Below, piece by piece: positions 1-8,194 of a stretch of 64,000 nt of DNA; position 1 is the first letter of the stretch, and each line of letters begins with the position of its first letter. Under the pieces are notes generated by a model. That model was not told the DNA's origin and made no database searches. It saw only the letters and a program-made list of their open reading frames with translations. The translations under genes and the position numbers were made by a program. Source of the stretch: Leptolyngbya sp. PLA1 (GTDB lineage: Bacteria > Planctomycetota > Phycisphaerae > Phycisphaerales > UBA1924); contig QWIH01000004.1 in NCBI GenBank assembly GCA_021405315.1, positions 52,153 to 116,152 on the forward strand. Reading direction: 5' to 3'.

Positions 1-795
1 CTGGAGCCCCGGCTCCTGGGTGCCCGTGTGACCGCGGCGACGCTTCGACGCCCCGACATTCTCTCGACCCCGCCCGGCGAGCCCCGCGCGAGCACGAACC
101 GAAGGCTGCTGGTCGGTGGTCGCATCACGACGCTCTGCCGGCAGGGCAAGCAGCTCGCCATGCTCACACACGACGGGCGTGCGTGCATCGTGCAGCTCGG
201 GATGACCGGCTCGCTCCGCTGGTCCTCCGAACCCCCGGCCGGCGATCCGTCGCACCACGTGCATTGCATCTGGACGCTCGGTCGCGGACGGGGCTGCCTC
301 TGGTTCGCCGACCCGCGACGCTTCGGCGGGCTGACCTCGCTCCGCGAGACATCGCTCCCGACCCACTGGGCCGCTCTCGGACCCGACGCACTCTCGATCT
401 CCGGCGCCCACCTGCGGCACACGCTCGAACTCTCACGTCGTGCTGTCAAGGCGTCACTGCTCGACCAGCGCACGCTCGCGGGCGTCGGGAACATCTACGC
501 GGATGAAGCGCTGTTCGTCGCCAAGCTCTCTCCGCACGCACCGTGCTGCTCGCTACCCCCCGCCGCCTGGGAGAATCTGGCTCAGGCCATTCGGTCAATA
601 CTGACCCAAGCCGTCGCGGCCGGCGGGTCGACCCTCCGCGACTATCGCGACGGAGAGGGCAACGCAGGCCGCTACCAGGCCCGGCACAACGTCTACGGCA
701 GGGCGGGCCTGCCCTGCCCGGCCTGTGGCTCACCCCTCTCCAGCGGCCTTCTCGCCCAACGTACGACCGTCTGGTGCTCCGCCTGCCAGGGGTGA
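1..795 (+). CDS. mutM: Formamidopyrimidine-DNA glycosylase (5' end outside window)
   Basis: Base-excision-repair glycosylase/AP lyase that removes oxidised purines such as 8-oxoguanine. The frame is open from base 1, reading LEPRLLGARV, which is the part of Fpg just after the catalytic PELPEVE N-terminus, so the true start and catalytic proline lie left of the window. Visible landmarks are the helix-two-turn-helix region with DQRTLAGVGNIYADEAL, and a C-terminal zinc finger with two CxxC pairs (CPAC...CSAC) that ends the protein, as in intact Fpg. 264 residues are visible, near the usual 270-290. It converges with dnaA. The Nei subfamily is possible, but the LAGVGNIYADE block and zinc finger favour Fpg. 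Confidence 0.93.
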   Translation: MEPRLLGARVTAATLRRPDILSTPPGEPRASTNRRLLVGGRITTLCRQGKQLAMLTHDGRACIVQLGMTGSLRWSSEPPAGDPSHHVHCIWTLGRGRGCLWFADPRRFGGLTSLRETSLPTHWAALGPDALSISGAHLRHTLELSRRAVKASLLDQRTLAGVGNIYADEALFVAKLSPHAPCCSLPPAAWENLAQAIRSILTQAVAAGGSTLRDYRDGEGNAGRYQARHNVYGRAGLPCPACGSPLSSGLLAQRTTVWCSACQG

Positions 796-804
796 TTTTC
801 CACA
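796..804 (+). promoter_or_regulatory. DnaA-box-like 9-mer
   Basis: TTTTCCACA fits the relaxed DnaA-box consensus TTWTNCACA. It lies directly behind the fpg stop codon, at the edge of the spacer between fpg and dnaA. A single 9-mer is weak evidence by itself. Confidence 0.35.
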
Positions 805-1185
805 ATGGAGAGGCGGACCCGCCTCCTGAGGTGCCCCTCCCCCAGAACTCGGTGTGGAAGCGGCCTTGGTATGAATGATGAGATAGAAGATTCGTCGTAG
901 CAGTAATTAGCCCTGGCGCATTGTGGGGAACCGGGGAAGCAATGCATAAGTGTTTGTGAAACGGGTGTTTGCAACGGCCTTCCGCGGCAACAAGCTGGCG
1001 GTTGGCGCGTGCGGGCGCGCGGCTTCGGACGCCTGTCGAGGCCGGGCCGCCCAGCCCCCCCTGGGGGAGTGCCTGCCGCCCGCCCTCAACGGCTCGGAAC
1101 AGCCACGAAACCCACAGATCGCCCACACGAGGGCTGTCAGCTCCAGCGGTGGGGGGGAGGAGCAACTCACCGCAACCCGTTGGGG
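796..1185. other. 390-bp spacer between fpg and dnaA; possible replication origin
   Basis: No credible gene was seen here. The spacer lies between the 3' ends of fpg and dnaA. It has a DnaA-box-like 9-mer at 796-804, two poorer matches on the other strand (TGTGGAAGC near 853 and TGTGGGGAA near 922), and a stretch at about 870-965 clearly richer in A+T than its surroundings. Origins commonly sit beside dnaA, so an oriC role is possible, but box number and spacing are not convincing. The right part (1020-1185) is very GC-rich. Confidence 0.3.
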
Positions 1186-2613
1186 TCAGATGTTTCCTCG
1201 AGCCGTGCGAATTCGATCTTCGAGCGACCGAATGGTGGAGTCAAACTCGGGCGCGTCCTTGCAGCGGACTTCGACCGACCGGATCGCGTGCATGACGGTC
1301 GTGTGGTCTCGACCGCCGAAGAAGCCACCGATCTCCTCGAGGCTGTGGCGCGTGCAGCGCCGGGCGAGGAACATGCACACCTGCCTGGGCAAGGCGATGC
1401 TGCGTTGGCGGTGCTTGCTCTGCAGGTCCGCGAGTCGGATCGCGTAGTAGTCCGTAACGACATCGATGATGCACTGGATGGTCGGCTCGCCGGCGGGCTG
1501 GCGAGGCTCGTCCCCGAGCGCCGTCTTGGCGAGCGAGAGGTCGATGGGGCGCTTTTCCACTGTCGAGTGGATCTGCAGCTTGACGACCGCACCCTCGAGC
1601 TCCCGGATGTTGCTCGCGAGCCGCTCCGCGATGAACTCCGCCACGTCATCGGGCATCTGCAGGCCCCGAAGGCGAGCCTTGGTCTTCAGGATCTGGATGC
1701 GCGTCTCGTAGTCCGGCGCCTCGACCTTCGCGACCAGGCCCCACTTGAAGCGGCTGACGAGACGCTCCTCCAGATCCGGGATGTCCTCCGGCGGCGCGTC
1801 CGACGAGAGGATGATCTGCTTGTTCGACTGGAACAGGCTGTTGAAGGTGTGAAAGAACTCCTCCTGGGAGCGGTCGCGCTTCGCCAGGAAGTGGATGTCA
1901 TCGATCACCAGAACATCCACATCGCGGAATCGGTGCCGGAACTCGGAGAGCTCTCCGGACTGCACGCTTTCGAAGTAGTGCGTGACGAACCCCTCGCACG
2001 AGGTGTAGTGAATCGACGCGCGGGGGTTGCTCTCCACGATCCGCAGGCACATCGCCTGCAGCAGGTGCGTCTTGCCGAGCCCGACGCCCCCGTGCACGAA
2101 GAACGGGTTGTACGCGCGCCCCGGGTTGGCGCTCACCGCCTGCGCCGCGGCGTGCGCGAGCCTGTTTCCCGGCCCCACCACGAAGTTCTCGAACGCATAA
2201 TCCGGGTTGATGACCAGCGACTCGTATCGTGAATGGTCCGAATGGCTGATCACCACCCGCGCCGGGCGCTCCGGCGCCTGCGGCTTGGGCTCCACCTCCG
2301 ATGCCACGCGGGGCGCCTCGTGCGCCCGCTTGCTCGCCTGAGGCGGTGCCACGGGGGTCGCCTGGTCGTCCGGACCAAGGAACCGAACGGAGAGCAACCG
2401 GCCTGAAACGGTGCGGGCCGCGTCGTTGAAGACGTCCCCGCACTGCCGCCTCAAATAGTCCCGATGGAGGTCAGAGAGCGTGCGCAACTGCAGCGCACCG
2501 CCCGCGATGCCCAGCGGCGTGAGCTCCTCGAACCACTGCCTGCACACCGCCGGGTGATTCGCCCGGAGATAGCCGAGCATTGCGTCCCAGATCTGGCGAT
2601 CAGGGTCGATCAT
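1186..2613 (-). CDS. dnaA: Chromosomal replication initiator DnaA
   Basis: Initiator ATPase that binds DnaA boxes and melts the origin. The 475-residue product has domain I at about 1-75, a proline- and charge-rich linker at about 80-125, and an AAA+ domain with Walker A (GGVGLGKT, about 175-182) and Walker B (VLVIDDI, about 234-240). The C-terminal DNA-binding domain carries the family signature ending GGRDHTTVMHAI. ATG at 2613 is preferred; an in-frame GTG lies three codons upstream. Neither has a clear ribosome site. A TTGACA-N17-TACGTT promoter lies about 100 bases upstream. Confidence 0.97.
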   Translation of the reverse strand: MIDPDRQIWDAMLGYLRANHPAVCRQWFEELTPLGIAGGALQLRTLSDLHRDYLRRQCGDVFNDAARTVSGRLLSVRFLGPDDQATPVAPPQASKRAHEAPRVASEVEPKPQAPERPARVVISHSDHSRYESLVINPDYAFENFVVGPGNRLAHAAAQAVSANPGRAYNPFFVHGGVGLGKTHLLQAMCLRIVESNPRASIHYTSCEGFVTHYFESVQSGELSEFRHRFRDVDVLVIDDIHFLAKRDRSQEEFFHTFNSLFQSNKQIILSSDAPPEDIPDLEERLVSRFKWGLVAKVEAPDYETRIQILKTKARLRGLQMPDDVAEFIAERLASNIRELEGAVVKLQIHSTVEKRPIDLSLAKTALGDEPRQPAGEPTIQCIIDVVTDYYAIRLADLQSKHRQRSIALPRQVCMFLARRCTRHSLEEIGGFFGGRDHTTVMHAIRSVEVRCKDAPEFDSTIRSLEDRIRTARGNI

Positions 2614-2714
2614 GGAATCCACCGCCGTGAGGGCCCGCGCCCCGTGTCAGACTCGTTCCACCCAGATACACACCCGAGCACCCCGCACGGGCAAAGCGAC
2701 GCCCGGCGGGGTGG

Positions 2715-2743
2715 AACGTACCGGGCCGTCCCCACCTTGTCAA
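2715..2743 (-). promoter_or_regulatory. Sigma-70-type promoter of dnaA
   Basis: Read on the minus strand, a perfect -35 TTGACA (2743-2738) is followed after exactly 17 bases by TACGTT (2720-2715). The predicted transcript starts near 2708, giving a leader of about 95 bases before the dnaA ATG. Confidence 0.6.
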
Positions 2744-2798
2744 CGTCCGCGGCGCGGGAATCTCTGGTGCACATGATTGACACGTCGCCGTTCCATCC

Positions 2799-4226
2799 TC
2801 AGCGGGACCAGACCACGCTCACGCCGTCCCCGGCGGTACTCAGGCCGAGCTCCCAGCGCAGCGCCGCGTCGAGGGTGGGCGTGGCCCACTCAAAGCCGCG
2901 CGCCCGCAGCGCCGCGGGAACGGTGCGCACGCTGGAGAGCGCCCAATCCGCCGCACCGCCCGCCGCGAGGCGGATCAGCCACGCCGGCGCCCGTGCGAGC
3001 AGGGGCCGGTCCAGCACGCGAGCCAGCGTGGCGCCGAACTCCTGCGCGGTCACGGCCTGCGGAGAAACGACGTTCACCGGGCCGGCGACCGAGGGATCCG
3101 CTGCGGCGTGCATCAGCGCCGAAATGGCATCGTCCAGCCCGATCCACGACCACCACTGCGTTCCGGGACCCGCGATCATCCCGAGCCCCAGCGCGTGCCA
3201 GGGCTTCAGCATTCCCAGCAGACCGCCCGAAGCCCCGAGCACAGCCCCGAAGCGAAGGTGCGACGTGCGCACTCCGGCCATCCTCGCGGGCTCCGCCGCG
3301 GCTTCCCAGTCGCGCGTCAGCTCCGCGAAGAACCCGCTCCCTACGCCGGCGTCTTCGGACAACAGCTCATCCCCGCGGTCGCCGTAGTACCCCACGCCCG
3401 ACGCGACGACGAGCGCCGCCGGCGGCCTTCGGAGCTGAGACACCGCCAACGAAAGCAGCCTGGTGCTCTCCACACGGCTGTCGCGCACACGCGACATCCG
3501 TTCCTTCGTCCATCGCCTTCCCGAGACCGGCTCTCCCGCGAGATGCACGATCACATCCAGGCCTTCGAGCGGCTCGAGATCGATCTGCCCGCCCCGCGAA
3601 CCGGCACCGGGAGCGATAAGCACCTCCCCGGGAGTCTCGGATCGGTGCCGAACCAGCCGCACAACCGAATGCCCGCCCGTTGAGAGCACCGTGTGGAGCG
3701 CGGCCCCCAGAAATCCCGAGGCGCCGGATACGGCGATCCGAAGCGGGCGCGTGGACTTGCGCAGCGTGTCGAACGCACGCAGCCGCCGCAAGTCCGCCTG
3801 CAGCCGGGCATGCCGAAACCGGAACAGTCGCTCCAGTTCCGTGCGGAGCCGCCCGCCCGCGAGTGCGCCGCCGACCCGGCCCAGCGGCGGGTCGAACCGC
3901 ACCTCATCCACCAGCCGGCAGGTTGGGCCTTCGCCCTCAAAGGTGTGGACGTGTGTCCAGCGGCGCATCGGCCCGCGGACCTGCGAGTCCGAGAAGCCGA
4001 CACCCGGCCTCACGTCGAAGTGGTGCGCGACCCAGCGAATCCTCAGCGGTCCGCGCCAGGCGTCGAAGGTCAGTTGCGAACCCTCCGCCACGCCCGCGCC
4101 CGGGTCCACCACGTGCAGGCGCGTCCAGGGCGGCGCGAGGCGCTCGAACGCTCCGGGCCGCGTGTGCCACGCGAACGCCTCTTCGCGCGGAACGGGGAGC
4201 GGGGATCGCACTGTGAGGGTGGGCAT
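2799..4226 (-). CDS. SRPBCC domain + TIGR01777-type epimerase (YfcH-like)
   Basis: A two-domain protein of 475 residues. The first ~150 residues resemble the SRPBCC/polyketide-cyclase ligand-binding fold (MPTLTVRSPLPVPREEAFAW start). The rest is an NAD(P)-binding extended SDR of the TIGR01777/YfcH family, with the nucleotide-binding GASGFLGAAL, then VIVHLAGEPV and a GVGYYGDRGDE segment. The enzymatic reaction of this family is not established. The gene is divergent from the cyclodeaminase-like gene at 4273. A longer open frame exists upstream, but it would run into that gene, so ATG 4226 is chosen. Confidence 0.85.
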   Translation of the reverse strand: MPTLTVRSPLPVPREEAFAWHTRPGAFERLAPPWTRLHVVDPGAGVAEGSQLTFDAWRGPLRIRWVAHHFDVRPGVGFSDSQVRGPMRRWTHVHTFEGEGPTCRLVDEVRFDPPLGRVGGALAGGRLRTELERLFRFRHARLQADLRRLRAFDTLRKSTRPLRIAVSGASGFLGAALHTVLSTGGHSVVRLVRHRSETPGEVLIAPGAGSRGGQIDLEPLEGLDVIVHLAGEPVSGRRWTKERMSRVRDSRVESTRLLSLAVSQLRRPPAALVVASGVGYYGDRGDELLSEDAGVGSGFFAELTRDWEAAAEPARMAGVRTSHLRFGAVLGASGGLLGMLKPWHALGLGMIAGPGTQWWSWIGLDDAISALMHAAADPSVAGPVNVVSPQAVTAQEFGATLARVLDRPLLARAPAWLIRLAAGGAADWALSSVRTVPAALRARGFEWATPTLDAALRWELGLSTAGDGVSVVWSR

Positions 4227-4272
4227 GGCCAAGGCGTAGAGTTGCCAGTCTACGCCCCCGGAGGAAACCGGC

Positions 4273-4884
4273 ATGTCCGACGGATTCTCGCGGCTCACGC
4301 TCGCCGCCTTTCTGCAACAGGTCGGCGACAAGACCCCTGCGCCCGGGGGCGGGGCCGTCGCCTCCGTCGTTGGCGCGCTGGGCGCGGCGCTCGCGCGGAT
4401 GGTCGTCTCGTACACGCGGGGCAAGAAGGCCTTCGCGGCGCACGAGCACGAGCTCGCGGACGCCGACCGGGCGCTCCTCAACGCGGTCAACCTCATGATG
4501 CGCCTCGCGGAAGAGGACGCCCAGGCCTACGGCATGGTCAACGAACTCTCGCGCCTCCCGGAGGATGATCCGAGACGCGACGCGCTCCCGGTGGCGGTCG
4601 CCGCGAGTGTGCAGGTGCCCCTCGCCGTGGTAGCGGCGTGCGTCGACCTGCTCCGGCTCTTCGAGAGGCTGGCCGTCGGCACCAACCGGCACCTGCGGAG
4701 CGATCTGGCCATCGCCGCGGTTCTCGCGGACGCCGCCGCTCGGGCCTCGTTTTGGAACATCGCGGTCAACGCGACCGGCGCGGGCTCGGAAGGACCCGCG
4801 GCCTTGGATCAGGCGCGGGGCCTGCTCGCCGATGCGGCGCGGCGGTCCGCCCGCGTCCTTTCGCTGTGCGAGGCCGACCCGTGA
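4273..4884 (+). CDS. Cyclodeaminase/cyclohydrolase family protein (FTCD C-terminal-like)
   Basis: Small helical protein of the formiminotransferase-cyclodeaminase C-terminal family, which interconverts one-carbon tetrahydrofolate forms (formimino- to methenyl-THF, or methenyl-THF cyclohydrolase FchA). The diagnostic block TPAPGGGAVASVVGALGAAL lies near residues 18-37; the length of 203 residues is typical. GGAGG lies 8 bases before the ATG. The stop overlaps the GTG start of the next gene (GTGA), so the two are probably cotranscribed. Which folate reaction it performs cannot be told from sequence alone. Confidence 0.85.
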   Translation: MSDGFSRLTLAAFLQQVGDKTPAPGGGAVASVVGALGAALARMVVSYTRGKKAFAAHEHELADADRALLNAVNLMMRLAEEDAQAYGMVNELSRLPEDDPRRDALPVAVAASVQVPLAVVAACVDLLRLFERLAVGTNRHLRSDLAIAAVLADAAARASFWNIAVNATGAGSEGPAALDQARGLLADAARRSARVLSLCEADP

Positions 4885-5345
4885 CCGCCCACGACCACCC
4901 GCGGGAGTGGTGGAAGACCCCCGCGGGCGCGGACCAGATGCGGTTCCGCTGCACGATGTGCGGCTCGTGCTGCTCCGGCCCCGAGGGATACGTCGTTGTC
5001 AGCGATGCGGAAGTCGAGGCGATGGCGCTCGCGATCGGCATCGAGCGCGGCGAGTTCGTCTTTCGGTACACACGCGCCACCTCGCGGGGCCGGTCGCTCC
5101 GCGACGTGCAGACGGCCCGGGGGCACGACTGCGTGTTTCTGGACCGCACCAGCAGCCCGGGCCGCGCGCTCTGCCGCGTGTATCAGGCCCGGCCCGCGCA
5201 GTGCCGCACGTGGCCCTTCTGGCCCAGCATCCTTGCGAGCGAGGACTCGTGGCGACGCGCGCGCTCCGTCTGCCCGGGCATGGGCAAGGGGGCCCCGATC
5301 CCCCTGCAGCAGGTCCGGGTGTTGAGGGATGAGGTTGATGTCTGA
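4881..5345 (+). CDS. YkgJ-family cysteine-cluster protein
   Basis: A 154-residue protein with the metal-cluster pattern of the YkgJ/UPF0153 family. CTMCGSCCSGPEG sits near residues 19-31, followed by a cysteine in DCVFLD and the CRVYQARPAQCRTWPFWP block where the family usually reads C.iY..RP..CR..P. It is thought to bind zinc or an Fe-S cluster; its biochemical role is unknown. The start is the GTG overlapping the stop of the cyclodeaminase gene. It is followed by a second member of the same family. Confidence 0.85.
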   Translation: MTAHDHPREWWKTPAGADQMRFRCTMCGSCCSGPEGYVVVSDAEVEAMALAIGIERGEFVFRYTRATSRGRSLRDVQTARGHDCVFLDRTSSPGRALCRVYQARPAQCRTWPFWPSILASEDSWRRARSVCPGMGKGAPIPLQQVRVLRDEVDV

Positions 5346-5850
5346 CCGCCACGAACGGGCCAGGCGCGACGACGACACCGGCGCACTTGTCGACGCGTGG
5401 CTGCGCGCGGCACGCACACCGGACATCGCCGCCCAGATCGAGGCCATCTACCAGATGATCGCGGATCAGGTCGCGGTTCACCGGCCCGTCTGTGTCGGCT
5501 CCGGGCGCTGCTGCCACTTTCGGGACTACGGACACCTGCTGTACACCACGGGCCTTGAAGCGGCGCACACGCTGGCCCGCCTTGCTCAGGGGCAGGAACT
5601 CTCGTCCGACGACGTCGAACGGGCGATCGAGCGAGGCGACTGCCCGTTCCTCATCCACGAACAGTGCTCCGTGCACACCCTCAAGCCGTCCGGATGCCGC
5701 ATCTACTTCTGCGACCAGGAAGCCGATGGCTGGCAGCAGGACCTGAGCGAGCGTGTCGTCGACCAGTTCCGCAGGCTGCACGAGCGACGCGGGATTCCGT
5801 ACCGCTACGCCGAGTGGCGAAGCCTGCTCGCGTGGTTCGCGGCGCCCTAG
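5338..5850 (+). CDS. Second YkgJ-like cysteine-cluster protein
   Basis: A 170-residue protein with a more divergent cysteine cluster: VGSGRCCHF around residue 55, then DCPFL, CSVHTLKPSGCRIYFC. The order C-CC...C...C...C matches the YkgJ/UPF0153 plan, so it probably binds a metal or Fe-S cluster. The start overlaps the preceding gene. ATG 5338 is chosen because TTGAGGG lies at a normal distance; an ATG at 5329 in the same frame is an alternative. The function is unknown. The tandem arrangement with another family member suggests related roles. Confidence 0.78.
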   Translation: MSDRHERARRDDDTGALVDAWLRAARTPDIAAQIEAIYQMIADQVAVHRPVCVGSGRCCHFRDYGHLLYTTGLEAAHTLARLAQGQELSSDDVERAIERGDCPFLIHEQCSVHTLKPSGCRIYFCDQEADGWQQDLSERVVDQFRRLHERRGIPYRYAEWRSLLAWFAAP

Positions 5851-6197
5851 GGCCCGGCGGGCCGAGTCCAATCACTGTCGCGGTCCTTTTCCAGTTGGCG
5901 CGCCGCCTGGTTCAGGCAGTCCGCGCACACGCGGGGCCGGGCCTCGACAGCGTCGCTCTGCCAGTGCGGCCCGTCCTTGTGAGAGAGGCACAGCAGGCAC
6001 GTGGTTCCATCCGGTGCGGGTTCCCCGGTCCCCAGCACGTGCACCGCGGTGTACGCGACCGTGAGGCACGAGCCGCAGATGAGGCTGCCGCGGTGCCCCT
6101 CGACCATCGGGCGCTTCGGCGTCCAGTGGTGCATGCAGAAGTCGCAGAGGAAGTCCTCCGGGACCATCATCGATGGGTCGGCGCCGGGGCGGTGCAT
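5847..6197 (-). CDS. Small multi-CxxC zinc-finger protein
   Basis: A 116-residue protein with four CxxC pairs: CDFC, CGSC, CLLC and CADC, giving two likely zinc sites. The first two are spaced about 25 residues apart, reminiscent of the ClpX-type C4 finger, but there is no other ClpX domain. The ATG overlaps by one base the TGA of the ABC exporter gene upstream, so it is probably translated from the same mRNA. I do not recognise a specific family or function. Confidence 0.7.
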   Translation of the reverse strand: MHRPGADPSMMVPEDFLCDFCMHHWTPKRPMVEGHRGSLICGSCLTVAYTAVHVLGTGEPAPDGTTCLLCLSHKDGPHWQSDAVEARPRVCADCLNQAARQLEKDRDSDWTRPAGP

Positions 6198-8101
6198 CAG
6201 GCGGTCTCCGCGGGGAGGAGTTGGTGCCGGGCGAGCTGCCGGTAGAGTTCACAGCGGCCGAGCAGTTGTTCGTGCGTGCCCTGGTCGATGATCTGCCCCG
6301 CGTCCATCACCACGATGGAATCGCAGCCCAGCACCGTCGCCATGCGGTGCGCTACCACCAGGCATGTGCGGCTGGCGCTGAACTCCGCCAGAGCCTCCGC
6401 GATCTGTGCCTCGCTCTCACTGTCGATCATGCTGGTGGCCTCATCAAGTATGAGAATCGCCGGGTCCCGCAGAATCGCCCGCGCAATCGCGATCCGCTGG
6501 CGCTGCCCGCCAGACAGGCTCTGCCCCTGCTCCGCGACCTGCGTGTCGTATCCCTGCGGGAGGCGCCGGATGAAGTCGTGGGCGCGGGCGGCGATCGCCG
6601 CGGCCTCGATGTCGTGCTGCTTCGCCCAGCCGCAGCCGTACGCGATGTTCTCGCGTACCGTCGCGCGGAAGAGCACGGTGTCCTGCGTCACGACTCCGAT
6701 CTGCTGGCGGAGCGAACGCACGGACACGTCGCGCAGGTCCCGCCCGTCGATGAGAACGGCTCCCGCGTCGGGGTCAAAGAGCCTGGGGACCAGCGACAGG
6801 AGCGTCGTCTTGCCGCAGCCGTTGGGTCCGACGAACGCGACGCGCTTCCCGTGCGGGATGTGGAGCGAGACGGCCCGGAGCGCCGGGGCGGTCGCCCCGG
6901 GGTACGTGAGGCCGACCCCTCGGAACTCGATCGAGCGGGCGTGCCTCGGGAGCCGGGGCAGCCCGGGCCCGTGGCCCGGCTCCTGGGGCGAGAGCATGAT
7001 CTGCCGCAGCCGGTCCGCCGCGGGCATCGCGGACTGGATGTCGTTGACGATTCCCGTGAGCGGCTTGAGCGAGGCGCCCGCGACCGCGAGGGAGCCGATG
7101 GCCATGATGAAATCGCCGGGGTCGATGCTCTGCTTCACGATGGCGTTCGCCGCGGCGAGCACGAGCCCGCACAGGAGGAAGATCGAGAGCATCTCCGTCA
7201 GCGGGCTGGCCAGCGCCCGGGCCGTCCGCACCCGGTTGAGCTCCCGGAGCATCTTCTTGTTGATCCTGTGGAATCGCCCGCCCTCGTACAGCTCGGTGGT
7301 GTGGACCTTCACCACGCGCAGCCCCTGCAACGACTCCGCCGCGGCGTGGTAGAGCCCGGCCTGGCTCTCCAGGGCCGCGCCGCTGTACCTCTTGATGCGC
7401 TTCCCCAACTTGCGGATCACGTGGTACAGCACCGGGGCCACGAGCAGCGCCACCAGCGTCACACGCCAGTCATACCACAGCGCCACACACATCCCGGCGA
7501 CACCCTTGAAGACCTGCAGCACCGCCTTGCTGGTCAGCACATTCAGGCCGTCCGCGACCTTGGACGAGTCATTGACAATGCGGCTGATGACGTCCGTCGG
7601 CCCTCCCGCCACGACCGTGCGGAGCGGCGCGCGGAGGATCACATGAAAGGCCTGCCGCCTGGCCATCGTGATCGTGCGGTTCACGACGGTCAGCGACAGG
7701 TACGCGTGCAGGAAGTTCGCGACAGAGCCCACGACCGTCAGGAGGCACAGGCCAGAGACGATCCAGACCAGGGCGGTGAAGGGGCCCGTCGGCAGGGCGT
7801 CGATCCCGGCCTGGGGCACCCGCAGCCACGAGGCCCACGGCACCGAGTCCGCCACCCACGCGTTGAAGTCCGTCGCCAGCCGTGGTAGGTCCGCGTGGTC
7901 GCCCAGGATGCTCCGCAGCACTGGCCGGGCGCCGAGCAGCCCCACGCCTAGGGTGACCCCGGAGACGCAGACCATGGCGAGCGCTGCGAGCGCCAGCCAC
8001 CAGGTCCGCAGCATCGCCCGCACGAACCACCAGAACCCCTGCTCGGACCCCCGGGGGGGCGTCTGCATGGTCGCGAGGGAATCGGGCGATGGGATCGTCA
8101 T
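6197..8101 (-). CDS. ABC exporter, fused permease-ATPase (MsbA/LipidA-exporter-like)
   Basis: A 634-residue half-transporter. The N-terminal ~380 residues hold the six membrane helices of a type-1 exporter; the first follows residue ~30. The C-terminal ATPase has Walker A GPNGCGKTT (about residue 425), the LSGGQRQRIA signature and Walker B ILILDEATS. Such proteins work as homodimers exporting lipids, drugs or peptides; the substrate is not visible here. It forms an operon with the small zinc-finger protein downstream. ATG 8101 is the first start in the frame. Confidence 0.93.
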   Translation of the reverse strand: MTIPSPDSLATMQTPPRGSEQGFWWFVRAMLRTWWLALAALAMVCVSGVTLGVGLLGARPVLRSILGDHADLPRLATDFNAWVADSVPWASWLRVPQAGIDALPTGPFTALVWIVSGLCLLTVVGSVANFLHAYLSLTVVNRTITMARRQAFHVILRAPLRTVVAGGPTDVISRIVNDSSKVADGLNVLTSKAVLQVFKGVAGMCVALWYDWRVTLVALLVAPVLYHVIRKLGKRIKRYSGAALESQAGLYHAAAESLQGLRVVKVHTTELYEGGRFHRINKKMLRELNRVRTARALASPLTEMLSIFLLCGLVLAAANAIVKQSIDPGDFIMAIGSLAVAGASLKPLTGIVNDIQSAMPAADRLRQIMLSPQEPGHGPGLPRLPRHARSIEFRGVGLTYPGATAPALRAVSLHIPHGKRVAFVGPNGCGKTTLLSLVPRLFDPDAGAVLIDGRDLRDVSVRSLRQQIGVVTQDTVLFRATVRENIAYGCGWAKQHDIEAAAIAARAHDFIRRLPQGYDTQVAEQGQSLSGGQRQRIAIARAILRDPAILILDEATSMIDSESEAQIAEALAEFSASRTCLVVAHRMATVLGCDSIVVMDAGQIIDQGTHEQLLGRCELYRQLARHQLLPAETA

Positions 8102-8194
8102 GATGCCTGAGCCTGGCCCGGGCAGTCATTGTTGAGCGCAGGACGCGGACGGGCCAGCCACGGGCGAGAATGGTCCCCGAAAGGCTCCCCCGGC

